Shown here: one piece after another, positions 5,902-14,366 of the stretch
Layout of the letters: the number at the start of each line of letters is the position of its first letter
Position numbering within the stretch: the first letter of the stretch is position 1
From: JBGLNJ01 sp034434835
Lineage (GTDB): Bacteria; Chloroflexota; Anaerolineae; Fen-1058
NCBI GenBank assembly: GCA_034434835.1
Contig: DAOTXX010000064.1
Coordinates: 1 to 64,000, forward strand
Direction: 5' to 3'
Length of the DNA stretch: 64,000 bases
Program-made: the position numbers and the translations under genes
The notes under the pieces: generated by a model
What the model was told of the DNA's origin: nothing
Databases searched by the model: none
What the model saw: the letters and a program-made list of their open reading frames with translations, nothing else

Positions 5902-8457
5902 TCACATCACTAGCTTCAAATCCGCGTAACAGTACGGCGTATAGACCAACCCCAGCACGTTGCGCTTGAGCAAAAGCTGCCAGCGCAGCTTTTGAATGGC
6001 TTTGCCAATTGGCTCGCCATTCAGAAACGCCTGGATCAACCCCTGCCCGAACTCGACGGCCAGCGGCTCAAAGACGGTGACCTCGGTGCCGATGATGCCT
6101 GATGCCCCTGCCGCGCCAAACTCGGGCAGGAAATTCGAGAGCGCCTCCGGCGTGAACTCGACTGTGTGACAGCCATTGATGAACACAAGCGGGCGCACGT
6201 TGTTGAATCGCCAATGGTCTTCCAGCCCCAACCCGGAAAGATTCGACGGCACCAACTGATCGCCTTTGCCCACTGTCAGCCAGGGCTTTTTGCCGTCGGG
6301 CGTCGAGCCGCCGTGACAGTAAAAGTAACACAACTGCTGCGCTTGCTTCAGGCCCCCGTAAACTTTTTCCAGCTCGTCGGCCACGCTCGCCTCGCCATTC
6401 TTTTGCTTGATCTGCTTGACGATCCATTCTTGATGTGCCAGTCGGAGCTTGAAATCCTCGCCCACGTACACGTGGATCGTCACCTTAGGATGACCGCCGG
6501 CCTTGATTTCGCGCACGATCGAGGTCGGCTTGCCATCTTTTTTGATCACGCTCAACGGCTGCTCGACAATGTGCCGAAAGCCCCAAAAGCCTGCGAGGCA
6601 AATCACGTTCGGGTCGTCGCCGTGCGAGCAGTGCACGCAGGAGGCCAGTCCCTCTTCTGGCGTCTTGAACTTGAGCGGCTCCAGACACACTTGATTCTTG
6701 TCACGATCGATCATCAAGCGCCGATCATAGATGCCATCCCATGGAAAGACAAAATCGCTCGAAAGCCGCGCGATTTGAATGACCGCCGAGGGCGTATCGG
6801 CGAGCGCCTGCCGCAGCTCGCGCGTCAAGTCAATCGTCTCTTCTCGATAGAACACGCTGCGGAACAGCGCGTTCCCCACATAAGCCAGCGTCTTGAGATC
6901 GTGGACGAATTGCTCCTGGCTGCCGGAATTGTCCGCGCCAAAGCGATAGCCTTCGTCGTCCCTGACGATGCCGAGCAGCCTGGCGCGGAACTCGGTGACG
7001 GCTTCTTTCATCTTGTCGCGGCCCACGTCGAGCGCGCCTTCGGTCTGCGTGCCGACCACGCCGATCATGTGCGTGCCATCCGGGTTGTCGTTGACCAAGA
7101 CGTTCACGCGGCGCTCTTGCAACTGCATGATGTCGGCCCAATCCTCGCTCAAGCTGTACTCGATCTCGGCCCAATTGCCGCGCTCGCCCCGGCCCAGCTT
7201 GCGCTCTTGCTCGTTTACCCGCGCGTGGAGCAGGATGGACTGGACGAGGTTGTTCTGGTAATAGAGGCCGATCCTCAAGCGAGCCTCCCGGGTCACCTCA
7301 CGGGGCGTGACCGCCAGGTGCAGTCGCCGGGTGGCTCCCGTTCTGAACAAACGCAATTCAGCCGTGTCTTGTTCAATGTCAAAATCGCGGCTGAACAGTT
7401 TGACCCGCAGGAGCAGACCTTGATCCGGGATAGGCGGCAGGTCAGGGTCAATCGGGCGCGGGGCGACGATGATGCTTTCGCGCAAGAGCGGCCCGATGTG
7501 CAGTTGCGCCCGGTAACGTTGCCCACGAGCCAGGGTGCGCTCGCGGATGAACGCTTCGCCGTCCTCCTGGTCGGTGAACCAGGTGTTGACGTAGCGTGCC
7601 CGCGCGTGGGTTTTCTCCAGCGTGGACGCCGAAACCTCTGGTGATTCATCGGCGGCCCGGGGGGAAGATGGAATTTCACGCGTGCGCGCCTGGTTCGCAA
7701 GCCTCTCATACGCTTGTCGAGTGCTGGTCAAGTCCATGCGCCAAGTCTCGTAGACTAGCGCAGGCAGGTTATCTTCTAGCGCCAACACAAGTTGCTGGAT
7801 TTTGCCCGGGGCGCTCACGTCACTTGCAGGCATAGTGTTGATCGTGGGAATGGTGAGCGAATGTAGCGGCATTGCCAGCGGATCGGGCGCGCTCAGGCTC
7901 ACAACCTCCTGAGCCAACTGGCCCGCCTGGATCGCGCCATAGCGATCGGGATAGCGCACGATCACATACCAGTTTTCGTTGCCCTTGACCTCGCGCAGTG
8001 TGTCGAACACATCTCGGATAGTTCGGGTCGCAGACACGACGACGAAATCAGTGGTAGGGATCGCGGCAGTCGCCGCGGCGGCCGCCAGTTGCTCAAAAGC
8101 CGCTTTGGCATTTTGAAAATCCAAGATGGAAGGACGCAGTTGCTCAAATGCTATGGCGACTGGCCTGTCGCCTTCCAAGACTAGCGTGAGTGGGCGAATC
8201 TGATCCAGGCTGCCGGACGAACTCGGCACAGTGTTGATGGCAGGAATAGCCAACTCGCGCAGCGTCACGCCGAGCGCAGCCTGAATGCCCCGGCTGATGA
8301 CCATTTGCGCCAGCTTGCCCGCCGAGAGGCCGCCATAATGATCCGCGTACTGGACAATGACGCACCACCCGGAATTTGCCTGGGCGTCGGTCAGCCTGCG
8401 GAACACGTCGCCTACCGTCTCGGTTTCGGAAACGATGATGAAATCGCGCGAGAGCAT
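5902..8457 (-). CDS. CHAT-domain (caspase-like) protein with duplicated N-terminal domains
   Basis: I start at the ATG at 8457 (851 aa), which has AGGGTGG upstream; the frame stays open to 8532 through a repeat. Residues 1-125 and about 135-265 are two diverged copies of one domain (DFIIVSETETVGDVF / DFVVVSATRTIRDVF; AIPAINTVP / TIPTINTMP), resembling CBS-type modules. A beta-rich middle region (about 290-440) follows. The C-terminal 250 residues form a CHAT protease-like domain with CYFYCHGG (His) and FINGCHT (Cys) as the expected dyad. CHAT proteins often act in signalling or defence as proteases switched on by a sensor. No effector or sensor gene lies next to it, so its role is open. Confidence 0.75.
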   Translation of the reverse strand: MLSRDFIIVSETETVGDVFRRLTDAQANSGWCVIVQYADHYGGLSAGKLAQMVISRGIQAALGVTLRELAIPAINTVPSSSGSLDQIRPLTLVLEGDRPVAIAFEQLRPSILDFQNAKAAFEQLAAAAATAAIPTTDFVVVSATRTIRDVFDTLREVKGNENWYVIVRYPDRYGAIQAGQLAQEVVSLSAPDPLAMPLHSLTIPTINTMPASDVSAPGKIQQLVLALEDNLPALVYETWRMDLTSTRQAYERLANQARTREIPSSPRAADESPEVSASTLEKTHARARYVNTWFTDQEDGEAFIRERTLARGQRYRAQLHIGPLLRESIIVAPRPIDPDLPPIPDQGLLLRVKLFSRDFDIEQDTAELRLFRTGATRRLHLAVTPREVTREARLRIGLYYQNNLVQSILLHARVNEQERKLGRGERGNWAEIEYSLSEDWADIMQLQERRVNVLVNDNPDGTHMIGVVGTQTEGALDVGRDKMKEAVTEFRARLLGIVRDDEGYRFGADNSGSQEQFVHDLKTLAYVGNALFRSVFYREETIDLTRELRQALADTPSAVIQIARLSSDFVFPWDGIYDRRLMIDRDKNQVCLEPLKFKTPEEGLASCVHCSHGDDPNVICLAGFWGFRHIVEQPLSVIKKDGKPTSIVREIKAGGHPKVTIHVYVGEDFKLRLAHQEWIVKQIKQKNGEASVADELEKVYGGLKQAQQLCYFYCHGGSTPDGKKPWLTVGKGDQLVPSNLSGLGLEDHWRFNNVRPLVFINGCHTVEFTPEALSNFLPEFGAAGASGIIGTEVTVFEPLAVEFGQGLIQAFLNGEPIGKAIQKLRWQLLLKRNVLGLVYTPYCYADLKLVM

Positions 8458-8470
8458 TGCGTGCCACCCT

Positions 8471-8580
8471 AGCAGCTTGTCGGAGAGCAGGCTGGCCTCC
8501 CTATGCCAGCCCCTTGAAAACCGCCGACGCATCGGGATGCGTCGGCCACTCCGACAGGCTGCTAGTTTTCGGATAGGCTC
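8471..8580. repeat. Palindromic repeat upstream of the CHAT gene
   Basis: AGCAGCTTGTCGGAG (8471-8485) and CTCCGACAGGCTGCT (8549-8563) are inverted with one mismatch. Between them CCGACGCATCGGGATGCGTCGG (8524-8545) makes a second hairpin. The tail TAGTTTTCGGATAGGCTC (8563-8580) is shared with repeats at 38357-38458 and 63258-63300. Confidence 0.7.
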
Positions 8581-8619
8581 TTGGCCTTATGAGCAATGGA
8601 CAAGCCGCCCAAGACACGA

Positions 8620-9039
8620 TCACTCTTCAGGGCTGCGGGGCCTCTTGTCACCAACCGCCGGGCGCGAGGCTGGCGATGAGCCGCCATCTTCTGGGCTGGT
8701 GCCAGTCCCCTCCATCGCGCCGCCGGTATCCAGACCCTGCGGATTGAACATGGCATTGAGCACCTTTTTCGGTGCTTTCCAGAGGAGCAGCACAAAAATG
8801 ATATAGTACAGGAAAAAGCCAATCGCCAGACCGATACCGTAATAACCAAACATGGTTTGTTTGGTCTCGACCACTGGCGCGGGGAACACGGCCAACACCG
8901 CCGGGCCGACGAGCGCCGAGATGATCACGGTGATGTCAGCCAGCGTGCGCTCTTTGGTGTTCTTGCGCATGGTATAATAGGTTACCCAGCCGATCACCAT
9001 GCCAAAGCCGACTGAGCCGAGAGCAAGTGAAGTCTCCAT
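8620..9039 (-). CDS. Small membrane protein of unknown function
   Basis: This 139-aa protein has three predicted membrane helices: about residues 4-22 (SLALGSVGFGMVIGWVTYY), 35-53 (ITVIISALVGPAVLAVF) and 65-88 (MFGYYGIGLAIGFFLYYII). A polar tail rich in Gly, Ser and Pro follows (residues 105-139). It starts 3 bp after the stop of the upstream 87-aa membrane protein, which shares the GxxxGW pattern in its first helix, so the pair may be distant paralogues acting as a complex. I do not recognise the family. Confidence 0.65.
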   Translation of the reverse strand: METSLALGSVGFGMVIGWVTYYTMRKNTKERTLADITVIISALVGPAVLAVFPAPVVETKQTMFGYYGIGLAIGFFLYYIIFVLLLWKAPKKVLNAMFNPQGLDTGGAMEGTGTSPEDGGSSPASRPAVGDKRPRSPEE

Positions 9040-9042
9040 CGT

Positions 9043-9306
9043 TCATCTCCTGGGGGAAAAGTGATGGGCGCGACGCCACGGCGCCGAGATCAGCGTCAGA
9101 CCATACAGCGCTACGCCGACGATCAAACCGACGCCATAAAGCACCAGTCCCACCTGGCCCGTGAATACGGATTGGACTGCCGCGCCCAATAGCACGCCCA
9201 GCGCAGCCTTGAACTCGCGCCAGCCGGGCCGGCTGTGGTGAGTCAGGTAAGCTATGATCCAGCCCAAGACCGATCCAAAGCTCAACGCACCGCACAAAAC
9301 GATCAT
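9043..9306 (-). CDS. Small membrane protein of unknown function
   Basis: The 87-aa product starts at the ATG at 9306. It has three hydrophobic segments: about residues 2-20 (IVLCGALSFGSVLGWIIAY), 34-50 and 54-74 (GLVLYGVGLIVGVALYGLT). It leads a two-gene operon with the 139-aa membrane protein. A TATACT at 9314-9319 (minus) places transcription start within one or two bases of the ATG, so the message would be almost leaderless, and there is indeed no Shine-Dalgarno sequence. It is divergent from the zincin gene, with 41 bp between the two start codons. Confidence 0.6.
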   Translation of the reverse strand: MIVLCGALSFGSVLGWIIAYLTHHSRPGWREFKAALGVLLGAAVQSVFTGQVGLVLYGVGLIVGVALYGLTLISAPWRRAHHFSPRR

Positions 9307-9347
9307 ACGCAAAAGTATAGCCCGGACACGATTGAGACGCAAGTCAT

Positions 9348-9716
9348 ATGAACCGCCGCGAGTTTGAGCGCCTGGTCGCGCAAGCGTTGGACGACCTGCC
9401 CGACACTCTGAGGGATCGCCTCGACAATGTCGAGATCGTCGTGGAGCCATACGCCGACCCCGAGACCTTGCGCCAGGCCGGGGTCCGTCATCCGATGGAA
9501 CTGCTCGGGTTTTATCACGGTGTTCCGCTGACTGACCGCGGCCAGGGTTACACGCTCGTCTTGCCAGACAAGATCAGCATCTACCAGTTGCCCATCGAGC
9601 GCGCCTGCCGCACACCGGAGGCGATCCGCGCGCAGGTGCGCCGGACCGTGATGCACGAACTGGCCCACCACTTTGGCCTGGACGACGATCAATTGCATGA
9701 ACTCGATGCGTATTGA
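9348..9716 (+). CDS. Metallopeptidase family (zincin) protein
   Basis: The 122-aa protein ends with HELAHHFGLDDDQLHELD (about residues 103-120), a HExxH zinc site followed by a third acidic or His ligand, typical of the small bacterial zincin family PF06262. The upstream part (FYHGVPLTDR, YTLVLPDKISIYQLP) also fits this family, whose members are short cytosolic proteins with unproved peptidase activity. Length is normal. It stands alone and faces a divergent membrane-protein operon. Confidence 0.85.
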   Translation: MNRREFERLVAQALDDLPDTLRDRLDNVEIVVEPYADPETLRQAGVRHPMELLGFYHGVPLTDRGQGYTLVLPDKISIYQLPIERACRTPEAIRAQVRRTVMHELAHHFGLDDDQLHELDAY

Positions 9717-10120
9717 ATCACGGATTTCTCACGGCTTGCACAGATGGGCAAACATTCCGCCAAGGCAAGTTAGCGCAATAGGTCAAGTGGCGCCAAGAAA
9801 ACGCAACTGTTCAACCGTCATTGCGAGGAGGCCCGCGGAGCGGACCGACGGCGCTGGTTACAGCGCGCAATCTCCTATCCGCGTGGAGATTGCTTTGCGC
9901 CTCTGCAGGGCGCTCGCAGCCCTGACACCGCCCGCCAGAGCAATTGTGACAGCCCACGTGGTATACGGAGCGCACTTGGATTTTGTGAATTGGCCCGTAG
10001 TGACGACTTTAGTTGTCCAGGTTGGCAAGCGACTCAAGTCGCTACTACGAGCCGCTGAAATTCACAGATCTGAAAGGCGATCAGTATAGACCAAGCTGAA
10101 TAGAAAACAAGGAGATGAGC
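9717..10120. other. Gene-free stretch with degraded repeats
   Basis: This stretch holds a degraded palindromic repeat (9817-9926, GTCATTGCGAGGAGG to CTCGCAGCCCTGAC) and a second inverted pair, GTAGTGACGACTT (about 10000-10012) with AAGTCGCTACTAC (about 10035-10048). TTGTGAATT and GAAATTCACA flank the latter. I see no gene and no clear promoter. The RBS AAGGAG at 10109-10114 belongs to the peptidase gene. Confidence 0.6.
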
Positions 10121-11473
10121 ATGGACAAGTTTGAAGCGTATGTGGAAGCGAATCGCGATCGGTTCATCGCCGAGCTGCAGGCTTTTTGCCGCCAGCCCAG
10201 CGTGGCCGCGCAGAATTGGGGCATGCGCGAGATGGCCGACTTGGTGCTGACGCGACTCGAGAAACTGGGCGCAGACGCGCGCATCATCCCGGTCGAGGGC
10301 GGCGCGCCGGTCGTCTATGGCGAGATCGGCAGCGGCCCGCGCACGCTGATGATTTACGATCACTATGACGTGCAGCCGCCGGAGCCGCTCGAGCTTTGGG
10401 AGACCGGTCCATGGGAAGCAGCCATTCGCGATGGGAAAATCTTTGCACGCGGCGTGGCCGACAACAAGGGCGATCTGTTGTGCCGCATCCAGGCGATCGA
10501 AACGTACCTGGCGACGATCGGGCCGCTGCCGCTCAAGATCAAATTCGTCTACGAAGGCGAAGAAGAGATCGGCAGTATCCATCTGCCGCAGTTTGTCAAG
10601 GAGAACCACCAACTCTTGCAAGGGGTAGATGGCTGTCTGTGGGAATTTGGCGGCAAGGATATTAACGAGCGATTCCAACTCACCTGCGGACTCAAGGGCA
10701 TTGTCTATGTCGAATTGCATGCGCACGGGGCGAATCGCGATCTGCACTCGGCGTTGGCCGCGATCGTCGTGGACCCGGCGTGGCGGCTGACGTGGGCACT
10801 GGCGACGTTGAAGGACGAGAGCGACAACATCCTGATTGATAATTTCATGAGCCATGTCCGCCCGCCCACTGAGGCCGAGAGGGAGACACTCAAGCACATC
10901 CCATTTGACGAAGAGAAGGAAAAGGCCGATTTCGGCATCCCGGCCTTTATCCGTAACTTGACTGGCCTCGAATTGCTCGAAAAGTATCTCTACGAGCCGA
11001 CCTGCACGATCTGCGGCCTGTATTCGGGTTACATTGGTCAAGGCTCCAAGACTGTGTTGCCGAATCACGCCTTTGCCAAGATTGATTTCCGCCTGGTCCC
11101 TAACCTCACGCCCGACCTGGTCGTTGACCTGTTGAAGAAACATCTGGGGCGGCGCGGTTTTAGCGACATTGAGGTGAGCATGACCGAGACCGGCGAAGAG
11201 GTCGCGCGCTCGTCGCTCGACTCGCCCATCGTCCGCGCCGCGGTCGAAGCAGCCCAAGCCGTGTACCCCAGCGCGCCGGTGATCAACCCGACTTCAGCGG
11301 GGAGCGGGCCAATGTACCCGCTGTGCCAGGCGTTGGGGATCCCGGCGGTGAGCGCAGGCTGCGGCTGGCATGGCGCGCGCGGACATGCGCCCAATGAGAG
11401 CATCCGCCTCGCAGATTACTTTCAGTGCATGTCCTTTATCCGCGAGCTGATCGATCACTTTGCGAGGATGTAG
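10121..11473 (+). CDS. M20 family metallopeptidase (dipeptidase-like)
   Basis: The product is 450 aa from the ATG at 10121. I prefer this start to the ATG at 10115 because AAGGAG (10109-10114) would abut the earlier one. Metal and catalytic motifs of the M20/ArgE/DapE family are in order: YDHYDVQP (His ligand and Asp), ADNKGD (bridging Asp), EGEEEIGS (catalytic Glu and Glu ligand) and a C-terminal HAPNE (His ligand). A lid/dimerisation domain lies between about residues 200 and 330. These cytosolic di-zinc enzymes cleave dipeptides or acylated amino acids; the exact substrate is not readable. It ends at a bidirectional hairpin shared with the convergent lipid kinase gene. Confidence 0.9.
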   Translation: MDKFEAYVEANRDRFIAELQAFCRQPSVAAQNWGMREMADLVLTRLEKLGADARIIPVEGGAPVVYGEIGSGPRTLMIYDHYDVQPPEPLELWETGPWEAAIRDGKIFARGVADNKGDLLCRIQAIETYLATIGPLPLKIKFVYEGEEEIGSIHLPQFVKENHQLLQGVDGCLWEFGGKDINERFQLTCGLKGIVYVELHAHGANRDLHSALAAIVVDPAWRLTWALATLKDESDNILIDNFMSHVRPPTEAERETLKHIPFDEEKEKADFGIPAFIRNLTGLELLEKYLYEPTCTICGLYSGYIGQGSKTVLPNHAFAKIDFRLVPNLTPDLVVDLLKKHLGRRGFSDIEVSMTETGEEVARSSLDSPIVRAAVEAAQAVYPSAPVINPTSAGSGPMYPLCQALGIPAVSAGCGWHGARGHAPNESIRLADYFQCMSFIRELIDHFARM

Positions 11474-11479
11474 ATCAAA

Positions 11480-11510
11480 GCTTCCCACAGGCCCGGTGCC
11501 TACGGGAAGC
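11480..11510. terminator. Bidirectional hairpin between convergent genes
   Basis: GCTTCCC and GGGAAGC close a stem whose loop holds AGGC-CCGGT-GCCT, so two stacked helices form. It sits between the stops of the M20 peptidase and the lipid kinase. There is no T tract on either side. Confidence 0.55.
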
Positions 11511-11521
11511 GCAATGAATCA

Positions 11522-12445
11522 TCAGACAATGACTCGAAGCTTGCGCGGCAAGATTTCCATCATGAGCGCTTTGGCGCAGGTGGCATAGATCTCGCCGTCG
11601 GCGTGAACGGCATAGCCCTCCTCGCAGCGCACGGTCACATGTTTGGCGCGCATCATGTGCACGTGAGGGTTGGTGGCTTGCGTGCCCTTCATAAAGAGCG
11701 GGATCAGCATGAACATTTCAACGCGGCGAACCTGATCGACCAGGCAGATGTCAAACAGACCATCATCCATTTCGGCTTGCGGCGTGACATAGAATCCGCC
11801 ACCGAGTCGCCGCCCATTGGAAACCGAGATCATCATCATCGGGCGCTCGATGCGCTGGTCGTCTAGTTCGACGATGGCGCGCGGCGCGCGATAATACCAC
11901 AGCATCGTCTGCAGCACCGCCAACGTGTACATCAGGAACCCGCGCGCCCAACTGAGCTTGCGGCTCACAATGTTGACCGTGCCATCAAAACCGATGCCCA
12001 CACCGTTGCCAAAGTAACGGCCGTGATCAGAATCGCCCCAGATTCGGCCCAGGTCAATCCAACGTGTCTTGCCCGTGTAAAAGTAGCGGAGGATGGCCTC
12101 GAGTGTTTTGCGATCGTGCGCGCGCGGCATGCCCAGCATCCACGCGAAATCATTCCCCGACCCGATCGGGATCAGGCCGAGCGCGGCACGGCTATTCTCG
12201 CCGTGTCCGCTCCTCATCAGGCCATTGACCACTTCTTGCGCCGTTCCATCGCCGCCCGCGGCGGCAATGATGTCATAACCTTCCTCACAGGCGCGCGTGG
12301 CCAGCTCAATAGCTTCGCCAGGCCGGGACGTCTCCACCCAACTGACCTCGCCGTTCTCGCTCAGCCATGATCGAATGTGCGGCCCCAACTCGCGGGCGTG
12401 TCCGTGATCGGCGGCCGGGTTGAAAATTACCTGGATTCGTGGCAT
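11522..12445 (-). CDS. Diacylglycerol kinase family lipid kinase
   Basis: I start at the ATG at 12445 (307 aa, MPRIQVIFNP), because GGGGAG lies 5 bp before it; the ATG at 12457 would overlap that site. GGDGTAQEVVNGL is the nucleotide-binding signature of the DagK/YegS/sphingosine-kinase fold, and GSGNDFAWMLGMPR is the conserved GxGNDFA segment. FGNGVGIGFDGTV and GGFYVTPQAEMDDG complete the family pattern. Such enzymes phosphorylate diacylglycerol or related lipids at the membrane. It is separated from the 12.6-kb cluster by divergent promoters and is probably not part of it. Confidence 0.9.
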   Translation of the reverse strand: MPRIQVIFNPAADHGHARELGPHIRSWLSENGEVSWVETSRPGEAIELATRACEEGYDIIAAAGGDGTAQEVVNGLMRSGHGENSRAALGLIPIGSGNDFAWMLGMPRAHDRKTLEAILRYFYTGKTRWIDLGRIWGDSDHGRYFGNGVGIGFDGTVNIVSRKLSWARGFLMYTLAVLQTMLWYYRAPRAIVELDDQRIERPMMMISVSNGRRLGGGFYVTPQAEMDDGLFDICLVDQVRRVEMFMLIPLFMKGTQATNPHVHMMRAKHVTVRCEEGYAVHADGEIYATCAKALMMEILPRKLRVIV

Positions 12446-12589
12446 CTTGCTCCCCATCGCGGCGAGCCTTGCGAAGGCTGTATATGCGTGTAATTAAAAC
12501 ACTGCAAACAGCACAAGGTAACGCTTGCCCCCCTACATAAAGCATGCTATACTCTCGCGCAATTACGTCAATCGGCGCAGTTCCTCGTT

Positions 12590-12617
12590 TTGACAACGTG
12601 AGCAATTTGACTACAAT
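12590..12617 (+). promoter_or_regulatory. Promoter candidate for the 12.6-kb cluster
   Basis: TTGACA (12590-12595) and TACAAT (12612-12617) are 16 bp apart and lie 36 bp before the first gene. A further TATACT at 12549-12554 with a TTGCCC 17 bp upstream may be a second start. Confidence 0.65.
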
Positions 12618-12652
12618 TATCGTCGCATCACAAGCGATTACATGGCAAAGTT

Positions 12653-12928
12653 GTGATCAGGTTAGAAGGCACTCGGCGCGAGCAATTGATTGAAGAATGG
12701 ACCACACGGCTGGAGCGATGGGGATGGATGCCTGTTGCTCCGGTCCTGTTCCAGGTGCTTCGGCCACTGGGATTTCTCGGCAGCCAGGCCGTGTTGTTCG
12801 GGCAGCCTCTCTTGACGCTGTTTGCAGACGGCCAAATGTGGTCAGAATTGTCATCGTTGCTGGATGATCAAGACGCGCTGGGTCAGATTGAGAACCGCTT
12901 GATCGGCACAGATCACCCGGCCTCTTAG
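12653..12928 (+). CDS. Small protein of unknown function, first gene of cluster
   Basis: This 91-aa product begins with GTG (VIRLEGTRREQLIEEW). It has a polar N-terminus, an amphipathic or weakly hydrophobic middle (PVAPVLFQVLRPLGFLGSQAVLFGQPLLTLF, about residues 29-59) and an acidic end. The middle could lie on or in the membrane. It lies 11 bp before the DUF6754 gene and directly after the promoter, so it is probably co-transcribed with the cluster. I do not recognise a family, and the start codon is not certain. Confidence 0.5.
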   Translation: MIRLEGTRREQLIEEWTTRLERWGWMPVAPVLFQVLRPLGFLGSQAVLFGQPLLTLFADGQMWSELSSLLDDQDALGQIENRLIGTDHPAS

Positions 12929-12939
12929 GAGCAAGTTCA

Positions 12940-13686
12940 GTGCCAGAGCCTACACTCATTGCGGGTCTATTCATCGCTGCGGTGATAGGCGCGTTGGTCA
13001 TCGGGCGTGCCTGGGCTGCCCGTCATCCCACTGTGCGTCCGTTGCAGGGCTTTCGGGTACTGCCGGGCCAGCAGAGCCGCGCGATCGAAAGTGGGCAAAG
13101 CTTTCACATCGCGCTGGGCACTGGCAGCGTGAGCAGCAGTGACACGGCGACCACGTTGGCAGGGTTGGCCGTGTTGGAATCTCTGGCCGACGAAGCCGCC
13201 GCAACGGATACCCCTCCCACAGTGACCGTAGCAGATCCGACGACCCTCGCCCTGGCGCAAGATGTTCTCCGCCGCGCCTACATCCGTCACGGCAATCTGG
13301 CCGGTTTCGATCCGCGCTCGGTCCGCTACGTAGCGGCCTCGCCTCTGCCTTACGCAGCAGGGGTGATGGACATTCTCGCCAGCGAAGATACGTCGGCCAG
13401 CGTCATGGCCGGCGTGTTCGGCACGGAAGCCGCGTTCATTGCCGAAGAAGGCTCCAAGCAAGGATTCCTTCAGGTGGCCGGCGCGGCTGATCCCACGCCA
13501 TTGGGCGTCATGTACCCCTCGGTGAACCACCTGCTGATCGGCGAAGAGATGTTTGGCGCCGGCGCGTACATCAGCGAGCACCCCTCGCACGTGGCCAGCC
13601 TGTTGGCGCAAGATGTCGCTCGCTTGGTGCTGTTCCTGATCATTCTCGCCGCCTGGCTCGGTGGGCTGCTTGGAGGCGCCCGGTGA
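12940..13686 (+). CDS. DUF6754 membrane protein
   Basis: The 248-aa product starts at GTG, with AGGAG 8 bp upstream. An N-terminal membrane helix (about residues 5-24), a soluble region with two half-sites (FRVLPGQQSRAIESGQSFHIALG and VTVADPTTLALAQDVLRRAY) and a C-terminal helix (about residues 225-244, LVLFLIILAAWLGGLLGG) fit what I know of DUF6754 proteins, which have no assigned role. The soluble part with YAAGVMDIL and GVFGTEAAFIAEEG lies between the two helices. Its stop overlaps the next start by 4 bp, implying coupled translation with the following polytopic protein. Confidence 0.7.
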   Translation: MPEPTLIAGLFIAAVIGALVIGRAWAARHPTVRPLQGFRVLPGQQSRAIESGQSFHIALGTGSVSSSDTATTLAGLAVLESLADEAAATDTPPTVTVADPTTLALAQDVLRRAYIRHGNLAGFDPRSVRYVAASPLPYAAGVMDILASEDTSASVMAGVFGTEAAFIAEEGSKQGFLQVAGAADPTPLGVMYPSVNHLLIGEEMFGAGAYISEHPSHVASLLAQDVARLVLFLIILAAWLGGLLGGAR

Positions 13687-14366
13687 AGCGCTACCTTCCC
13701 TCCGTCGTTGTCATGGCAGTCGGCTGGATCACATTGCTCACTTATTTCCTGCCTGGCCTGGTGTTCGTCCGGTTGCTCTTGGTCGAGGTGGCGATCATTG
13801 TGGTCGCATTGGGCATGATCCTGGGCGCCGGGAATGTGCTCTCAGTCCATCTGACCCAGGTCTCGCGCGGGCCATCCAGGTTCTTGAGTTTTGTGTTGGT
13901 GGCCAGCTTCCTGATTGTGTTCATGGTCTCTTTCATCTTTGAGGGAGGCGCGGACCTGGCAAGCAAGTTTGTGGCAGGGCGCATGGTACAAGATGCCCCC
14001 CACATCGCGCAGCAAGGCGTCGCTGGCCCGGTGATGGTCGGCGTGTATCAATACGTCCTGATCCCGACCCAATCTGCGCTCGCGGCGCTCCTGCCGTTCC
14101 TCCTGGCTTTTGCTGCCTACCGAACGTTGCGGATACGCACTGCGGCGAGCCGCGCCGGAGCTGCCGTATTTTTGATCACAGCCATATTGGTGTTGTTGGG
14201 TCAGGTTCCACTCCTCAACTTGGGGTTTCTTGGTGATATACGCGAGTGGGTCGTGAGCGTATTGGCGATGGCCGGCATGCGTGGCATCCTGCTAGGCGTC
14301 GCTATTGGCATCACGGCGACCGCCTTGCGTGTGCTGATTGGGGCAGATCGCCCGACGAGTGACTGA
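13683..14366 (+). CDS. Polytopic membrane protein of unknown function
   Basis: The 227-aa protein has about six hydrophobic segments, starting near residues 5-25, 28-50, 60-80, 115-142, 155-175 and 190-212. No transporter signature is visible. A short extramembrane stretch (FEGGADLASKFVAGRMVQDAPHI) lies between the third and fourth. It overlaps both neighbours by 4 bp and 1 bp, so it is tightly coupled to the DUF6754 gene and to the zinc-ribbon scaffold gene. A second polytopic protein of similar size follows at 16858. Confidence 0.65.
   Translation: MKRYLPSVVVMAVGWITLLTYFLPGLVFVRLLLVEVAIIVVALGMILGAGNVLSVHLTQVSRGPSRFLSFVLVASFLIVFMVSFIFEGGADLASKFVAGRMVQDAPHIAQQGVAGPVMVGVYQYVLIPTQSALAALLPFLLAFAAYRTLRIRTAASRAGAAVFLITAILVLLGQVPLLNLGFLGDIREWVVSVLAMAGMRGILLGVAIGITATALRVLIGADRPTSD

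Noticed and set aside
6166..7644. A 492-aa open frame on the plus strand
   Set aside because: It lies fully opposite the CHAT gene, has low-complexity composition expected of an antisense GC-rich frame, and shows no recognisable domain.
10034..11257. A 407-aa open frame on the minus strand
   Set aside because: It is antisense to the M20 peptidase, whose motifs are clear. No domain is readable in it.
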